Part shown: piece by piece, positions 20,586 through 31,859 of the stretch | Position numbering within the stretch: position 1 is the first letter of the stretch | Layout of the letters: every line of letters begins with the position of its first letter | DNA from: Hyaloperonospora brassicae | Taxonomy: Eukaryota > Oomycota > Peronosporomycetes > Peronosporales > Peronosporaceae | Assembly (NCBI GenBank): GCA_947650285.1 | Contig: CANTFL010000146.1 | Location: 124,001 to 188,000, forward strand | Length of the DNA: 64,000 nt | Direction of reading: 5' to 3' | Notes under the pieces: generated by a model | What the model saw: only the letters and a program-made list of their open reading frames with translations | Databases searched by the model: none | Told to the model about the DNA's origin: nothing | Program-made: the position numbers and the translations under genes

Positions 20586-23323
20586 ACGACTTCATTTCGA
20601 CTGAGATGGTGCTAAGTCTTCTCGTGAGTATCTTGCCATTGGAATGGAGACTGCTCTCGAGTCAGCTTTTGTAAGTGTGCGACGATCGATGCCTTTGGCT
20701 GGACGCAACAATGCTCGCTTAGTTTTTATAGTGATACATCCTGTATGTCTTGATGTCGACGCTACCTTGACGCGCAGTCGAAGCTTGGTAGTGAATATAC
20801 TTTATTTCTGCATCATAATTGACCATGTGCAAGAAGATTTTGCACTAAGAGTACGCAGTCCCTATGCTTTTATGATATGCGAACGACGTTGTCAACCTGC
20901 AAGTATGAAGCCCGGCAGCATTCCACATTCATGGGTCACAGATAAATAGGCGAAATGCTCATGTCTTGGGAACGGCGAGAAACAATAGTTGGCTCAAGAT
21001 GGAAACGCTTTCGGAGCCATACGGTATAACAGCTTATCTCCTGCATTTTAGTCCCGAATTTCTCCTACATTTACATTACCGGTCGATGCATCGTTACGAG
21101 CTTTAGCCGAGTTACCAGATGAGCACGACAAAGTGTAGCTAGCCTGTGACCACGGAATGTGTGGGTCGAGCTGAACGTAAAGCCGCCTAGTCGCTCATCT
21201 CGAAACGATTTGGATTGCTAACCCTTACACATTTTTCGCACAGGAAACCGCTCTTGCAGATCTCTTCTTTTCCCCGCGTCGATTACTTCGTGATTGATGT
21301 AGCGCAGGAAAAGGAATAGTATTGATCGCAGACGTGATGGACGGATGGAAAGAGCTATACTGGGAGTGCGCCGTCAGCACATATGCACACTTCGCGCTAA
21401 GTGCTACTTCAGCACCTCAACCTTTCGCCTTCATCACTTTCATGTGTCACCAGACCCGCATCTCCAAAAGAGCTGCAGCCTTTATACCTTAGTAGCACGC
21501 GTAAACCGCAACATCAACATTTCGACGACTTAGGGCTCTGAGACCTGCCACACTCTACTAAAAAGGGAATCATGCCGCATTTCATACCGGGATATTGAGC
21601 ACATCTCGTTGCATCGACCCACGCTCGATGTGATCTGCCTGCTGATAACATCCAGCGAGATATCATCATTGTTCATGACATTCTTCGTTAACCAGCTCAC
21701 ACAAAATGAGTGAGGACAAAGTAAAGCACCAACGGTAGTCTGTCTGTGTATGGCTCAACGAAGTCATGATGAGCTTGCTTCGATTTCCGGCCACTTGTTG
21801 TTGAGCGGCCCGTGAGTTTCGTATAATCTTTGCATAACATCGTTGCCTCCCCCTCTTGAAACGCGACTAGATAACTCTTTCCTGTACCTAAAAGCGCAGT
21901 AAGGAGCTATTCAGTGTAATCGGGTGCGAAGTGTCAACGGAAACCAAACAAATCGTGGAAGACGGGATCGTATAAATTGACCTGGCCCCATGCTGTACCG
22001 GAGCAAAAGCTTTTCCATGTTCCGGGGCGTCACGCCGTGCGCAACTTTTGCTAGCTGAAAAGAGAGACAACCGAAGCGTCATGCTGATATGACTGCAGGT
22101 CGGATGCAGCTGCCGTCAGTGCTTTGTTCAAATGAGTGATTCGTGAAGGCGGTGAAATGAGTGACATATTTCAATCACAGCAATGCAGTAATGGCGACCT
22201 CGAGTCTACAATGGCACCTTGACGCAATCTCGTAGATCCATAGAGGGCTAGCATCGGTCAACGGAAGTTGACGATCAGAGAGGGCATAATGTGTTGACAG
22301 GGCACATGAGGCAAACAAAAGCGTGCTCAAGCGGTAGCAATCCGGACAGCGGTCTAACAAACAACACACATTCTGGTTATCGCACATTCACAGCGCTTCA
22401 TTCTACATATTCATGCAATCTGCAGTTACCATAGTCTGTCAACTCAGCTCAGGACTAAAGCAGCAACGTTGTGTCTAGTACAGCAGGCATTGTTGCTTGG
22501 CACTCTTGTAGACTCTTATTGCATCTAGATGACTTTTTGAAGTAGGCATAGCATGCAGAAACAGCGAGCACAATGACTGATGTGCAACGACGCGATCGGA
22601 CTCACGTAAAAGAAAGCGACGCAAACGCACTGTTTATTCTACGCTAGTACCGAGAACAGTGACGTTGCTGTAACATCGAGTCGTGCGTTTGGATCTGCAA
22701 TGATGTTATGGCAAATGCACAACTGGTCGACCATACCTTTTCGCTCCCTCAGAGATTTTGATGTGTTTGCAAGCACAATGTGTTGGTCCGTTTTTCTCGC
22801 AAGTCTTACCATAACGTGTGTTAGTCAGTTGCCGAACCGAGCAACTCAAAAACGGTCTTGAATGATGCCAGTCACTTCGACCAACAAAACGTACAAACAA
22901 ACACTGACCTGCTGCATGTCAAACCAAGTCTGTCACAACAAGCTTTGTGTGGACTATTTGGTTGGCCATCATAGTAGTCTCAGAAACAATCGAAGGCTGA
23001 GCCTGCTGAAGTGGGCAGCAGTTCAGTGTACTCTGCATGCGCAAACTCGAGCTTACGGTATATCTGTCTATATCAAACATTAATGTGCAGCTCAACGACA
23101 ACTTCAAAGTTTCCAGGATTGCGTACTACACTACGCCAAGAGACACACACAGGGACAAACACGGCCGTGAGGTCTACGAGCCCAATGATCGTGGGCATGC
23201 AGGACTCATAATCCCATCGGACCGTGATCGGCCGAGGTGCAAAGTAAGGAGCTTGTCACCCTTGCTCTACGGGCAGCCCCGTTACTCGCAAACGAAGTGA
23301 TAGAAGAAACGGACACGCCACGT
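20586..23323. other. Gene-free region, 2.7 kb
   Basis: Only short random frames (under 105 codons), no splice-joinable family match, no tRNA-like B box, no long repeat. I see nothing assignable. Confidence 0.6.
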
Positions 23324-24873
23324 CTAGCCGAAATTGACAAACGGCTGGCTGAGTCCTCCAACTTGCGGCTGCTGCCGTGATTGATGCTGAGGCTGCTGGT
23401 GCTGCTGAACTTGCTGTTGCTGTAACCGCTGTTGTTGGTGTTGCTGTTGCTGGTGTTGCTGGAACTGTTGTTGCTGGAACTGCTGGAACTGTTGTTGTTG
23501 TTGCTGCTGCTGGTGTTGTTGTTGTTGTTGCTGCTGGTGTAGGTGCTGAAAGCCTCCCTGGTTCATCTGCATTGCCATGGAGTTCATTGGCATTTGTTGA
23601 CCTTGGAATCCCATCGACGCTGCACCACCTACATGACAACACACGAAAAACCACAGACACACACATAAGTACGCCGGACCTCAACATCACCTTGTACAAA
23701 ACGTCCTTCCGTACCCATCGTCATTCCAGCCTGTTGCGGGAAACCAAGCATCTGATTCTGCATCGGGTATCCCATCATGTTGGACGGCATGAATCCCTGT
23801 CCATTCATTGCCATTGTGTTCATGGGCAAACACATTCCTGCAGGTCGGAGCTGCATCATCCCCCTCCCATTCATCGGCGTCCCCATCATCGAAGCTGCTG
23901 GTGTCGCCATTCCCTGTTGGAAAGCATTCGATGCATGCTGCCCTTGTGTCTGCTGCTGCGAGCCGGTACCAAAGCTCGCCATGATGTTAGCCATCTTGTT
24001 CACGTGTTGATCAACTGGCGCCGGAGTGACTAGCGGCGGCGCCGCAAACGCGTCCTTTACATCCGACTGCACTGGTCCACTCGGTGCACCCAACGACGTC
24101 CACTCGTCCACTTTCATCTGCATCGCTCCTCCTGCAGCACGTCCTGCCGTTACATCCACACAGTTCGCTGCAGATGCCACTGCAACAGCAGCCACAGGGC
24201 CCATCTCGTCAAACGACAACATGTCGACCGATGCCGACACCAACGACGACTGCGACGCTGTCTTCTCTGCGTCTTTCACTCGGGACCCCGTCCTCGAGTC
24301 CCGGCGTCTCATCACCCGTCGCTCCTTCTCCTTCACCTCTTCCTCCTCTTCTTCCTCTTCTTCTTCTTCCTCTTCCTCTTCCTCTTCCTCTTCCTCCTCG
24401 TCTTCTCCCTCTTCTTCACTTGTTTCCACCGTCCGGCGACGGCCTCTTCGGCCCTCGCTCTCCCGCGCAACGTCCACAAAGCGCTTCCGCTCGTACTTGT
24501 CGCGTATCCACCTCTCCTTGTCCCGCACGCCCGAGTGCTCCGACGGCACAACACAGTCACGGGGCAGCGCCGCTTCAAAGTGCGCTTTCGCCCGCGCGTT
24601 GCCCCAGCGCTGCATCTGCTGCACCTGCTCGGGCGTCCACGAGTCCAAGTTGACGCTGCGCACGAACGTCACGTGGACGCCCAAGCTCCGGTGGATGCCC
24701 GAGCACGCGATGCAGATGAAGACGCCGAGGTTGATGGACGCCCAGCGCGGCCCGCGCGAGCCGCAGTCGGCGCAGAACTTGTTCTCCTCGCGCTTCATGA
24801 GCTCGTTCAGCTGCTTCTTGAGCTTCGTCTGGTCGTCGGGCGCTTGGGCGGCGGCGGCGGCGGCGCGCGTCAT
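23324..24873 (-). CDS. ArfGAP, SMAP-like, with poly-Glu and poly-Gln tracts
   Basis: Complement of 23691-24873 and 23324-23628; intron 62 nt (GTGATG...ATGTAG, phase 1); 495 residues. The ArfGAP domain (about 20-135) has the zinc finger CADC-x16-CIAC (Cys34, 37, 54, 57) and the arginine finger in VTFVRSV (Arg72). It stimulates GTP hydrolysis on Arf at Golgi or endosomes. Behind it lie a basic Arg-rich stretch, an acidic run of more than 20 Glu encoded by GAG/GAA repeats (plus strand about 24337-24415), a Met/Gly-rich middle, and a Gln-rich exon 2 (plus strand about 23395-23545). The acidic and Gln tracts are repeat-encoded and likely length-variable. The domain resembles SMAP / plant AGD5 rather than GIT or ACAP types. 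Confidence 0.93.
24337..24415 (-). repeat. GAG/GAA trinucleotide tract coding poly-Glu
   Basis: Read on the minus strand as consecutive Glu codons inside the ArfGAP gene; on plus it is TTC/CTC repeats. Confidence 0.85.
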
Positions 24874-27035
24874 GACGGGCAGAGGGGAAGAAGGCGACGG
24901 CGTAGAAGAGGGGGGAGAGACGATGGACGAAAGTGGACGTGGCGGAAGGTATTATTCCTTTCGGTCGCTCGCGGCGGTGCAAGTAAACTATGAAACGAAT
25001 GTGGGTGCGCGAGGGGGGGCGAGAGAGAGAGAGAGAGAGGGAGAGGGGTTTGGGTGGCGATAGAAATAGAAAGGTGGGGCAGCGGGGGTCGATTGCGCTG
25101 TGCGTGGGTGGACCGCGTGTGGGGGTGGGTTCTTGTCTTGTTGTGTGTGTGTTTTTCGATTGGGTTTTATTGCCTGCGGGGACTTCAACCTCGCAGCGCT
25201 CCACCTTGTTACAACGTGCTGACTGACGTAAGCGAGGAGTGGCAGTGTAGATACTAGATTTGCAGCTAATGTGCGCAGAATAGTACCTTTGGCGGCGCTG
25301 TGCTTCGTGGTTGGCGACACAACACTCACTGGATGAGCCTGGCCACAATCGCAGCCGATGTGACCACCAGAGACGACTAAACGCGCGCAATGTGGGGTCC
25401 GCAAGGTGTCTACATGCATGCTTGTAGTTTACTTAGTTTGAGAAAGCCTAAGATGATGGTTCGCGAAAGGACTTGACTGCGCAGGAAACAGTTCCCTCTG
25501 TCCATGTGAACTTATATGCGACTTCGCTTCGTTGATTGCACCATTGCCGAGCTCGTGCGCATACGATTTCGAGACATGAGCCTAAACTCTTATGTGAGGA
25601 GACAGCTTTGACTGTCGTCAGTAAACGCGTTAGGTGCCCGCTACACCTGGTAGCTTTTTTTGTGGTCCGTCTGACACTCACGGACTCATCCACTGTGGAA
25701 GCGGTGGATGAGGATTGCTTTCACATCACGTGAGAAGGCATAACGCATATGTATGGTGTCACACAGAACGCAATGAAACGAAGGAGCTCGTATGTCGGTT
25801 ATGCCATTGGTGCCATGGTTGCTGTGTACACAACGCCCGGTCGCTGTTGTATCAAAAGCCCAAACTATTGATATTTTCAAGCTCTACCTGTTGCAACAAC
25901 GTCTAAACTGGTAGAGCTTCGATAGCTAGAGCATAAAAGTATGGGTTTTTAATACTTGTCAAGCTTATGTCATAGGTTACCTTGGTGTATGAGATTTCTT
26001 CGTCGAATTTGACGACGCCATCAACGATCATTCCATCAAGTAAGACGCGGTCAAGTTTAAGCTAGGCGTGTTTAACATGTATGAATGTGCTAAAGCTTGA
26101 GGCTTAGCGCTCATTCCCACGAGATATGTGCTGTTGGGTCCTATGGGTACTTCACGGCGCGTTTTAAGCAAACACACCGCGCGTTGTATACAGGGCTCAA
26201 GATGAGCTCCTGGGTGGAAGAAGGGCTAGCGTGATTTACATGCTTACGCTCAGCGTCAAGATACCTCGCAAGCTGTGTCGCTTGTAAGCCCATAGATTGG
26301 CATAAACTAGTTACTCTGCTCATCAAGAATCGTGAAGATGGCCACGCCAAGACCTATTACGTACGCATATGGCGAGCCAGTACCGAGCGATCTTCACGGA
26401 AGAACGACAGGACTGTAGTCGAATAAAAGTTGTATCATATTGGCTTCCTATCATCCTCAAAAATGACAGGAAAACTGAGATCTAGGGCTCCTCGACATCT
26501 GCTGTGTTGAGATCGGTAAAAGTCGCTTTCATTACACGAGCGATTGAAAGGCTCATCTCATTTATAACAGGACAATACGCTTATAAGTGTATGGCATTAC
26601 GCCTATTGTATCGAAAGACTTAAATGAGCGATAACCTGTTCACCAAGAAGGGCCAGCATAGCATGTACAATGCTGCTGCGAAGTCGCTGTTGCGATAGTG
26701 CAGAGGGTCGTCAAAAAGGTTAAGCATCAATTGGGGTGGGTTCCGCAACAATACAGCTTCGCCAGAAGAATCAGCATTCTATCTGAACAATGGCGCTACC
26801 TGCACAACAAGTTTTGATCATTAAGTGATAAGCGGTCACCGGGGAACCAAAATCTACATATTATCTGTTTGTTGTTTACCCTCGTGATAAGGTATCACTC
26901 ATAACCTAAATTATTGAAGCGATATAAAAGGTACCAGTTCGCACCCTAGTTGACCGTGAGAACCGAAACAGCTTAGTTTACCAGCTGCTACAGAGTAGTA
27001 GGATCTAGTCGCTTGAGCGCGACGCTACTCTTACA
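24874..27035. other. Gene-free region with GA repeat; start of repeat-rich half
   Basis: A (GA)n tract at 25020-25042 (CT on the ArfGAP strand, about 150 nt upstream of its start). From 25900 the sequence is A/T-rich. A TATA-like GATATAAAAG at 26921-26930 is followed by sequence that could be the R/U5 part of an old LTR, but no matching partner is visible. No gene supported. Confidence 0.5.
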
Positions 27036-29644
27036 GGGATCGTAAAAGGTTCGACGACAGTGACTACAAGCTGACACAACAATCGATCCAAGAGCACGAA
27101 CGTCCGGTACTTGCGTGTAGAATCCGACACAACTACTGACGCTGAACTTGCCGACTTGTCAATGATTATTGTGGGTTACTCGTCAGCACTATACATATAT
27201 TTCGACTTGCGGTCACTGTTTACTGGCACCGAAATGGCTCCGGCCATCGAGTAGCAGCGGTTAGTGTTCGAAAGAGGTATTTCTTGTCTTGCATGTTCAA
27301 TTACGGGTCCTTCTGCGACGTCAGAGGAGAACTGCGGTCTGAGACTAGCTCACAATACTGTTACTCACGTGCTTCATCCCAGACAGTGCGGTATGCTGTC
27401 AATACTGTTCTTCTTGTGATCTTCTCTACGAGCGACTACGATTACGCTACGTTGTTTTCCGCACGACACGTGACGTTGTCTCTGATCAACATACTGCAAT
27501 AGCTCGTACAGGATGGATCAGAAGGGAAATCAACAACGTTTATTGTGTTTCTGTTGCAGCTTTGTCAAGCTGGGACTATGAAAGGTGGGTGTGGCAATCC
27601 TGACACAATGACGGATCCAATCGTCGTGCTGCCTACTGCCCGTACCTCCTTCGGCCTCTTCACTTACGTGCGACGATCGTGAACGCAGTAAATGGAATCA
27701 AGGCCGGACGGGCGTCAACGACTACATCGCCACTTGTCGTTGTCGCAGCAGAACCTTCCTCCGAGTATGTGTTTTTGCGACTGTCTTCTTCGATCAGGTT
27801 CGTCAGCGTCGCTTCCATCTGCTCCCTCGTGATCCTCTTCAAGAACTTGGCACTAGAAGGATTGCTCATAGTTGCCTGCACCAGTGTTTTCAAGTCGTCA
27901 AACACAACCGTGTGTGTCGTGCAGTACGACTTGGCCTGTCGGAACCCCGCAGCTTGTAGCTCTTTCAGCACCCTATCGCGTTTCCATGCTGCCGCCAACG
28001 GCGGATGTGGCAGTGGCTCTCCATCACCTCCTGCAGCATTGAACATATCGGTGAGCTTACCAAACCATATCAAATGCGAACTCGTGTCGTCCCACGTCGT
28101 GACAATCAAAAGACCGTCGTCTTTCAGTACGCGATGAGCCGCTGCCCACGCCGGGGTGCGATTTTGGATAACAGTGAGTCCAAAAGTCGAGCCGATGGCA
28201 TCGACCGACGCAGTCGGAATGCTGTCCAACGTTGTTCCGTCTGCTTGCAACGGGGTGATCGCGGCACGGAACGGACGCAACGCGGGGTCGTCTTCCAGCG
28301 CATTCGTCACTTCCTGCAACATCATGTCCGACCTATCCGACGCGGTGATGCGTATGTCCGTCTGCGTATGGAGATATCGACGTGCGAATTCGAAGCTAAG
28401 GACTCCAGGGCCACAGCCAACGTCCAGGAAGTGGAAAGGAACACTCGACTTTGCATTGTGCTCAATTTTCTCGCGAATGTCACGGTGCGCAATTTGCAGT
28501 GCGTCGGCGGCCCAGAACTGACTCATCGGACCAAAGACCGAGCTATACGTCGTTGCATGTGCAGACCACTTGGCATCCGCATTAGCCTTCTCCATTTGCG
28601 ATAAGAGTCAAGATTGCGAGTCGCGATATGGGGGAATGCCTGGAAGTTGAGGAGTGAGTCGGTTGCTGGCTGGGTGGAGCTGGGTGGGAAAAACAGGACT
28701 GACGAGCAGGAGCACCTGTCACGCGTGCACTGGTTCACTCTGGCTGCGTGATGACGTTTACGTTGGCAACATTACGAATCAGTAAGTGTATAAATGGGAC
28801 AGATTGTGGCGTCAACAACGCGACGATCGATGTGATTGCTGGTTTGATGGTGAAGACCAAGCGAGAGGGCAGAATGAATGGAGACGACGAAGAAAAACGC
28901 CACCCGAGCTACTCTAGTGGCATCAATGTGTGCTGGACACGCCATGCAGATAACGCGCTTTTGCATTTCTGGCGATCCAAGCGTCTTATCGTTGAGAGTG
29001 CATTTGCCCGTCCGCTTGCTTGAAGGTACTGGACGCTCACAACGACATCACGGCCAGAGGAGTGCCGAAAAGGCTCCGTGATATCCATCGGCGGGCGGCA
29101 TCACGTGCAATCGCATCGCAATACCCTTTGGAATCGTTGATATCGTGTATATGGTGGAGAGGCGATAGCAGCTTGCTACTCGTTGTAATTGCCGCTGTCT
29201 GACGAGGACAAGGCTGGGCAGTTTCACCACCCCCAAGCACTACTGAATGCTGGGAGACTCGTAGACTTGCAGCGTCGCACTTGTAGAAAAACGAGCGCCT
29301 TGATACGACAGAAGTTCAGAGACAAAACGTTCGCATGCCTCTCAGTCGAGGATCATGGTACCGCATGTACTACTACAGAGGTACGTGTCGCGACGGACGT
29401 TTGCTCCCTGTACACATCGAGCGAGTCCAGCCAGTTTGGGTCTCTGTTTACCCGTAAAAAAGTGGGTACTTTATTTTCAGGAGTGATAAAATGTTGGAAG
29501 CAAACGCAAGAATGTCCCACGTAACGAAAAGAGCCGCTGGACGGATGGTCAGTATGAACAGCAATCTCGCGTCAGTTCTATCCTCGCAGATCGCATGCCA
29601 GTGTTTACGATCCCACCCCTTCGCATTCCAGTGTTTGCGATCCC
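27036..29644 (-). mobile_element. TIR-ended 2.6 kb unit carrying a methyltransferase gene, left copy
   Basis: 2609 bp. The outer end is GGGATCGTAAAAGG (27036 on) and the inner end reads CCAGTGTTTGCGATCCC (to 29644), i.e. imperfect terminal inverted repeats sharing GGGATCG(T/C)AAA. Similarity to the right copy (57899-60518, opposite orientation) stops abruptly at these GGG/CCC ends, which is why I treat them as termini. The inner end has the TIR motif twice in tandem (about 30 bp apart). The only good gene inside is the methyltransferase; no transposase. No target duplication was found. This looks like a nonautonomous DNA transposon with a captured gene, or a segmental duplication bounded by such repeats. 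Confidence 0.6.
27660..28595 (-). CDS. Class I SAM-dependent methyltransferase, left copy
   Basis: 311 residues, single exon. Motif I is intact: FLDVGCGPGVLSFEFARR (from residue 56), with an acidic motif-II region (ITASD) and motif IV-like VDAIGSTFG; the C-terminal half is mixed. This is the generic Methyltransf_11/25 fold; the substrate cannot be told. It differs from the right copy at about 41 of 311 residues, with no indels or stops in either, so both were probably under selection for at least part of their history. The gene lies inside the TIR unit and is transcribed towards its outer end. Confidence 0.85.
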   Translation of the reverse strand: MEKANADAKWSAHATTYSSVFGPMSQFWAADALQIAHRDIREKIEHNAKSSVPFHFLDVGCGPGVLSFEFARRYLHTQTDIRITASDRSDMMLQEVTNALEDDPALRPFRAAITPLQADGTTLDSIPTASVDAIGSTFGLTVIQNRTPAWAAAHRVLKDDGLLIVTTWDDTSSHLIWFGKLTDMFNAAGGDGEPLPHPPLAAAWKRDRVLKELQAAGFRQAKSYCTTHTVVFDDLKTLVQATMSNPSSAKFLKRITREQMEATLTNLIEEDSRKNTYSEEGSAATTTSGDVVVDARPALIPFTAFTIVARK

Positions 29645-30151
29645 TTTCTTTTGAGGTGGCTGTATTGGCTTGGCCTTACGGGTTATCAACTAAAATTCAC
29701 TATCGTACAGAAGCGGACATCCGTTGTCAAAATGACGACGGTAGGGAAAGGTGATGTAATGAGGTTCCCAGGAGGAGGATGAACTCAACGTGAATAATCG
29801 GAGATATCACGTAAAAGGTGAAATGAGACAAAATCGGCGACATCGCGAGTAGTGAGTGGATGCAGAAACCTTGAAAGACGACTCCGCCACATCCCGCAGT
29901 ACGTAAGACAGCGACTATCGGATCGAGAGAGGCGGCTGGAAAAGCAATTTGGCGACGGGTATACCATAGATGCGAAATGAAGGTGGTACAAAGCTTGGAA
30001 TCATGCTGAGTCAGCGAATGTGGGCGACAGTTCTCGCAGACAGTTGCGTTGCGCTGGGTCCAAAGCTGACGAAGTACAATACCGCGAAAACGTACCAAAT
30101 CTCTCGCAAGGCAATATGATCGATACACATCCCGTATAATTATACGGGATT
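29645..30151. other. Spacer with an orphan PPT/LTR-start remnant
   Basis: GGTAGGGAAAGGTGATGTAATGAGG near 29739-29763 closely resembles the polypurine tract plus LTR start of the Gypsy element at 37771-37794, but the LTR-like similarity stops within a dozen bases. A palindrome CCCGTATAATTATACGGG sits at 30131-30148 directly before the 5' LTR. No gene. Confidence 0.4.
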
Positions 30152-30616
30152 TGTTCAGGGGTGAGCCCGTTACACAAAATTGATACCAATGTACCGAATT
30201 TGGGTATCATCTATTTTAGATAATACTCAATCAACATCACTCGAGAAGAGGTGATGCTGGCGGAATATTACCCCCGAGGGTGATATCCTTGGGTTTTCCA
30301 CTACATAATTGATGTGAACCACATCAACCGAACTAAACACCGATCGCTGCTGGACGCGCGAAATGGGTGGTGGGCAAGAGACCCACATTGGAGATGGTAG
30401 TTTATTAAAGTTAGATTATGACTAAAGATGATTTGGAAAGCAACATACCTATATTAAATACCAGTTCTACTTTTCCCTTAAACAGAGCGTACGCGTTCTA
30501 TATCTTCGCTGCGCTTCCTCTAACGCCACGTGTAAGTGACGTCGGGATCACGCAGCCTTGTGTTAAGTCTACACAAGGTCTTGCCAGTCATCTGGCAAGA
30601 AGCGTGCCCCGTAATA
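30152..30616 (+). repeat. 5' LTR-like sequence of element 1
   Basis: Starts TGTTCAGGGGTGAGCCCGTT, ends GTGCCCCGTAATA, followed after CC by TGGAAGTA where element 2 has its primer-binding site. Confidence 0.6.
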
Positions 30617-30687
30617 CCTGGAAGTACGTTTTAGTCCTTCCAGCGACCACAACCATTTCATCCAACATGTTCATGTCGGATGAAGAT

Positions 30688-31799
30688 GATGACATTTAAG
30701 TCACGCATGAAGGCTTTACCCATTTGAGTGACATTAAATGGAGTGTGGTAGGACGTATGAGTTCTACCGTAGACAAAACCGCCATTAGCGCCATGTTGGA
30801 GTCCCATGTCAGGGACCAACAACACGCCGCTATATCCAAGTTCATTCACAAAGAACTTGTCGCCGAAAGAGAAAAGGTAGCCTTGCTTCACCAGCAAGGC
30901 TTTCAACAGGTCAATCAGTTGAGAGAACTCGGTGCTCAACGGATAGAGCTGTTGCGACAGCAGCAATTTAATGCTGCTGTGGGCGGGACGACACACACGT
31001 GTCGTCCTGAAATCTTGAAGGGTGATATCTCCAAGTACAGAGGAGTCGAGGAAGACTCCCTGTTGTTGTGGTTCGTCGAACTAGACAGAGCCATAAAGGC
31101 ACGTTGTATCGACGATGAGCAGATGAAACTCACATTTGCTCAAGCCCACTTGACGGGACGTGCCAAGACTTGGGCCTTAGGGCTCGAGATGAACGACCCA
31201 TATGCTTTCGGTTCGCTAGAAGCCTATAATACCCGGCTTAAACAAACGTTTGAACCGCCTCGGGCTGAGTTTAGTTCTCTATCTGAGCTCCTGAAACTTA
31301 AACAGGGTAAGCGTGATGTGCACGCTTATGCTCAGCATTTACGACTCCTCGCGAGTAGTATAACTGCTTATCAAGTTTACCAACCCACGTTGATTACTGT
31401 GTTCATGCAAGAGCTCGCATATGGTCCCGTCAGGAACCACCTGTTCCGCTTATAGTTAAATACGCTCGAAAAAGCAATCGCAGCTGCGGGACAGGAAGAC
31501 TTTAGCATGAGACAGGCTCATACTAGCTCGAGCTCTTATCGTACGCCGAGACGACAAGAGACGGGAGGTCCAGAACCAATGGACCTCTGCTATGTTTGGA
31601 GCCAGAAACTCCGCTCTTCATTAACAAGAGATTACAGAAGTGCAATCGCTGCCAGAATTTGGGACACTACGCTTACGAGTGTAATGCCCCTCGCCCAAAA
31701 CCAACCAGTACTGAGCGAAGTGAACGACCATTTTCCAAAAAGGGCAATGGGAGTAGGTCTAGCGCTGTTGCGAAACCGCAACAGCGAAGCGGAATATAA
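30688..31799 (+). pseudogene. gag of element 1
   Basis: Capsid-like region open at 30724-31455, then an in-frame TAG and, near 31590, a frameshift before the zinc knuckle CNRCQNLGHYAYEC. Clearly homologous to the intact gag at 41806-42960, so the breaks can be read by comparison. Confidence 0.8.
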
Positions 31800-31859
31800 A
31801 AATGGTCGGGGTCAGTAGGGGCGGAGCGCCCTACTGATCTAGCAACCTCAAGAGAATTT

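Noticed and set aside
24026..25063. 345-codon plus-strand frame rich in Ser
   Set aside because: Complement of the ArfGAP gene; the Ser run is the reverse of the Glu tract.
26921..27035. Old LTR with TATA-like box before the left TIR unit
   Set aside because: No second LTR, target duplication or internal domain; left as a note only.
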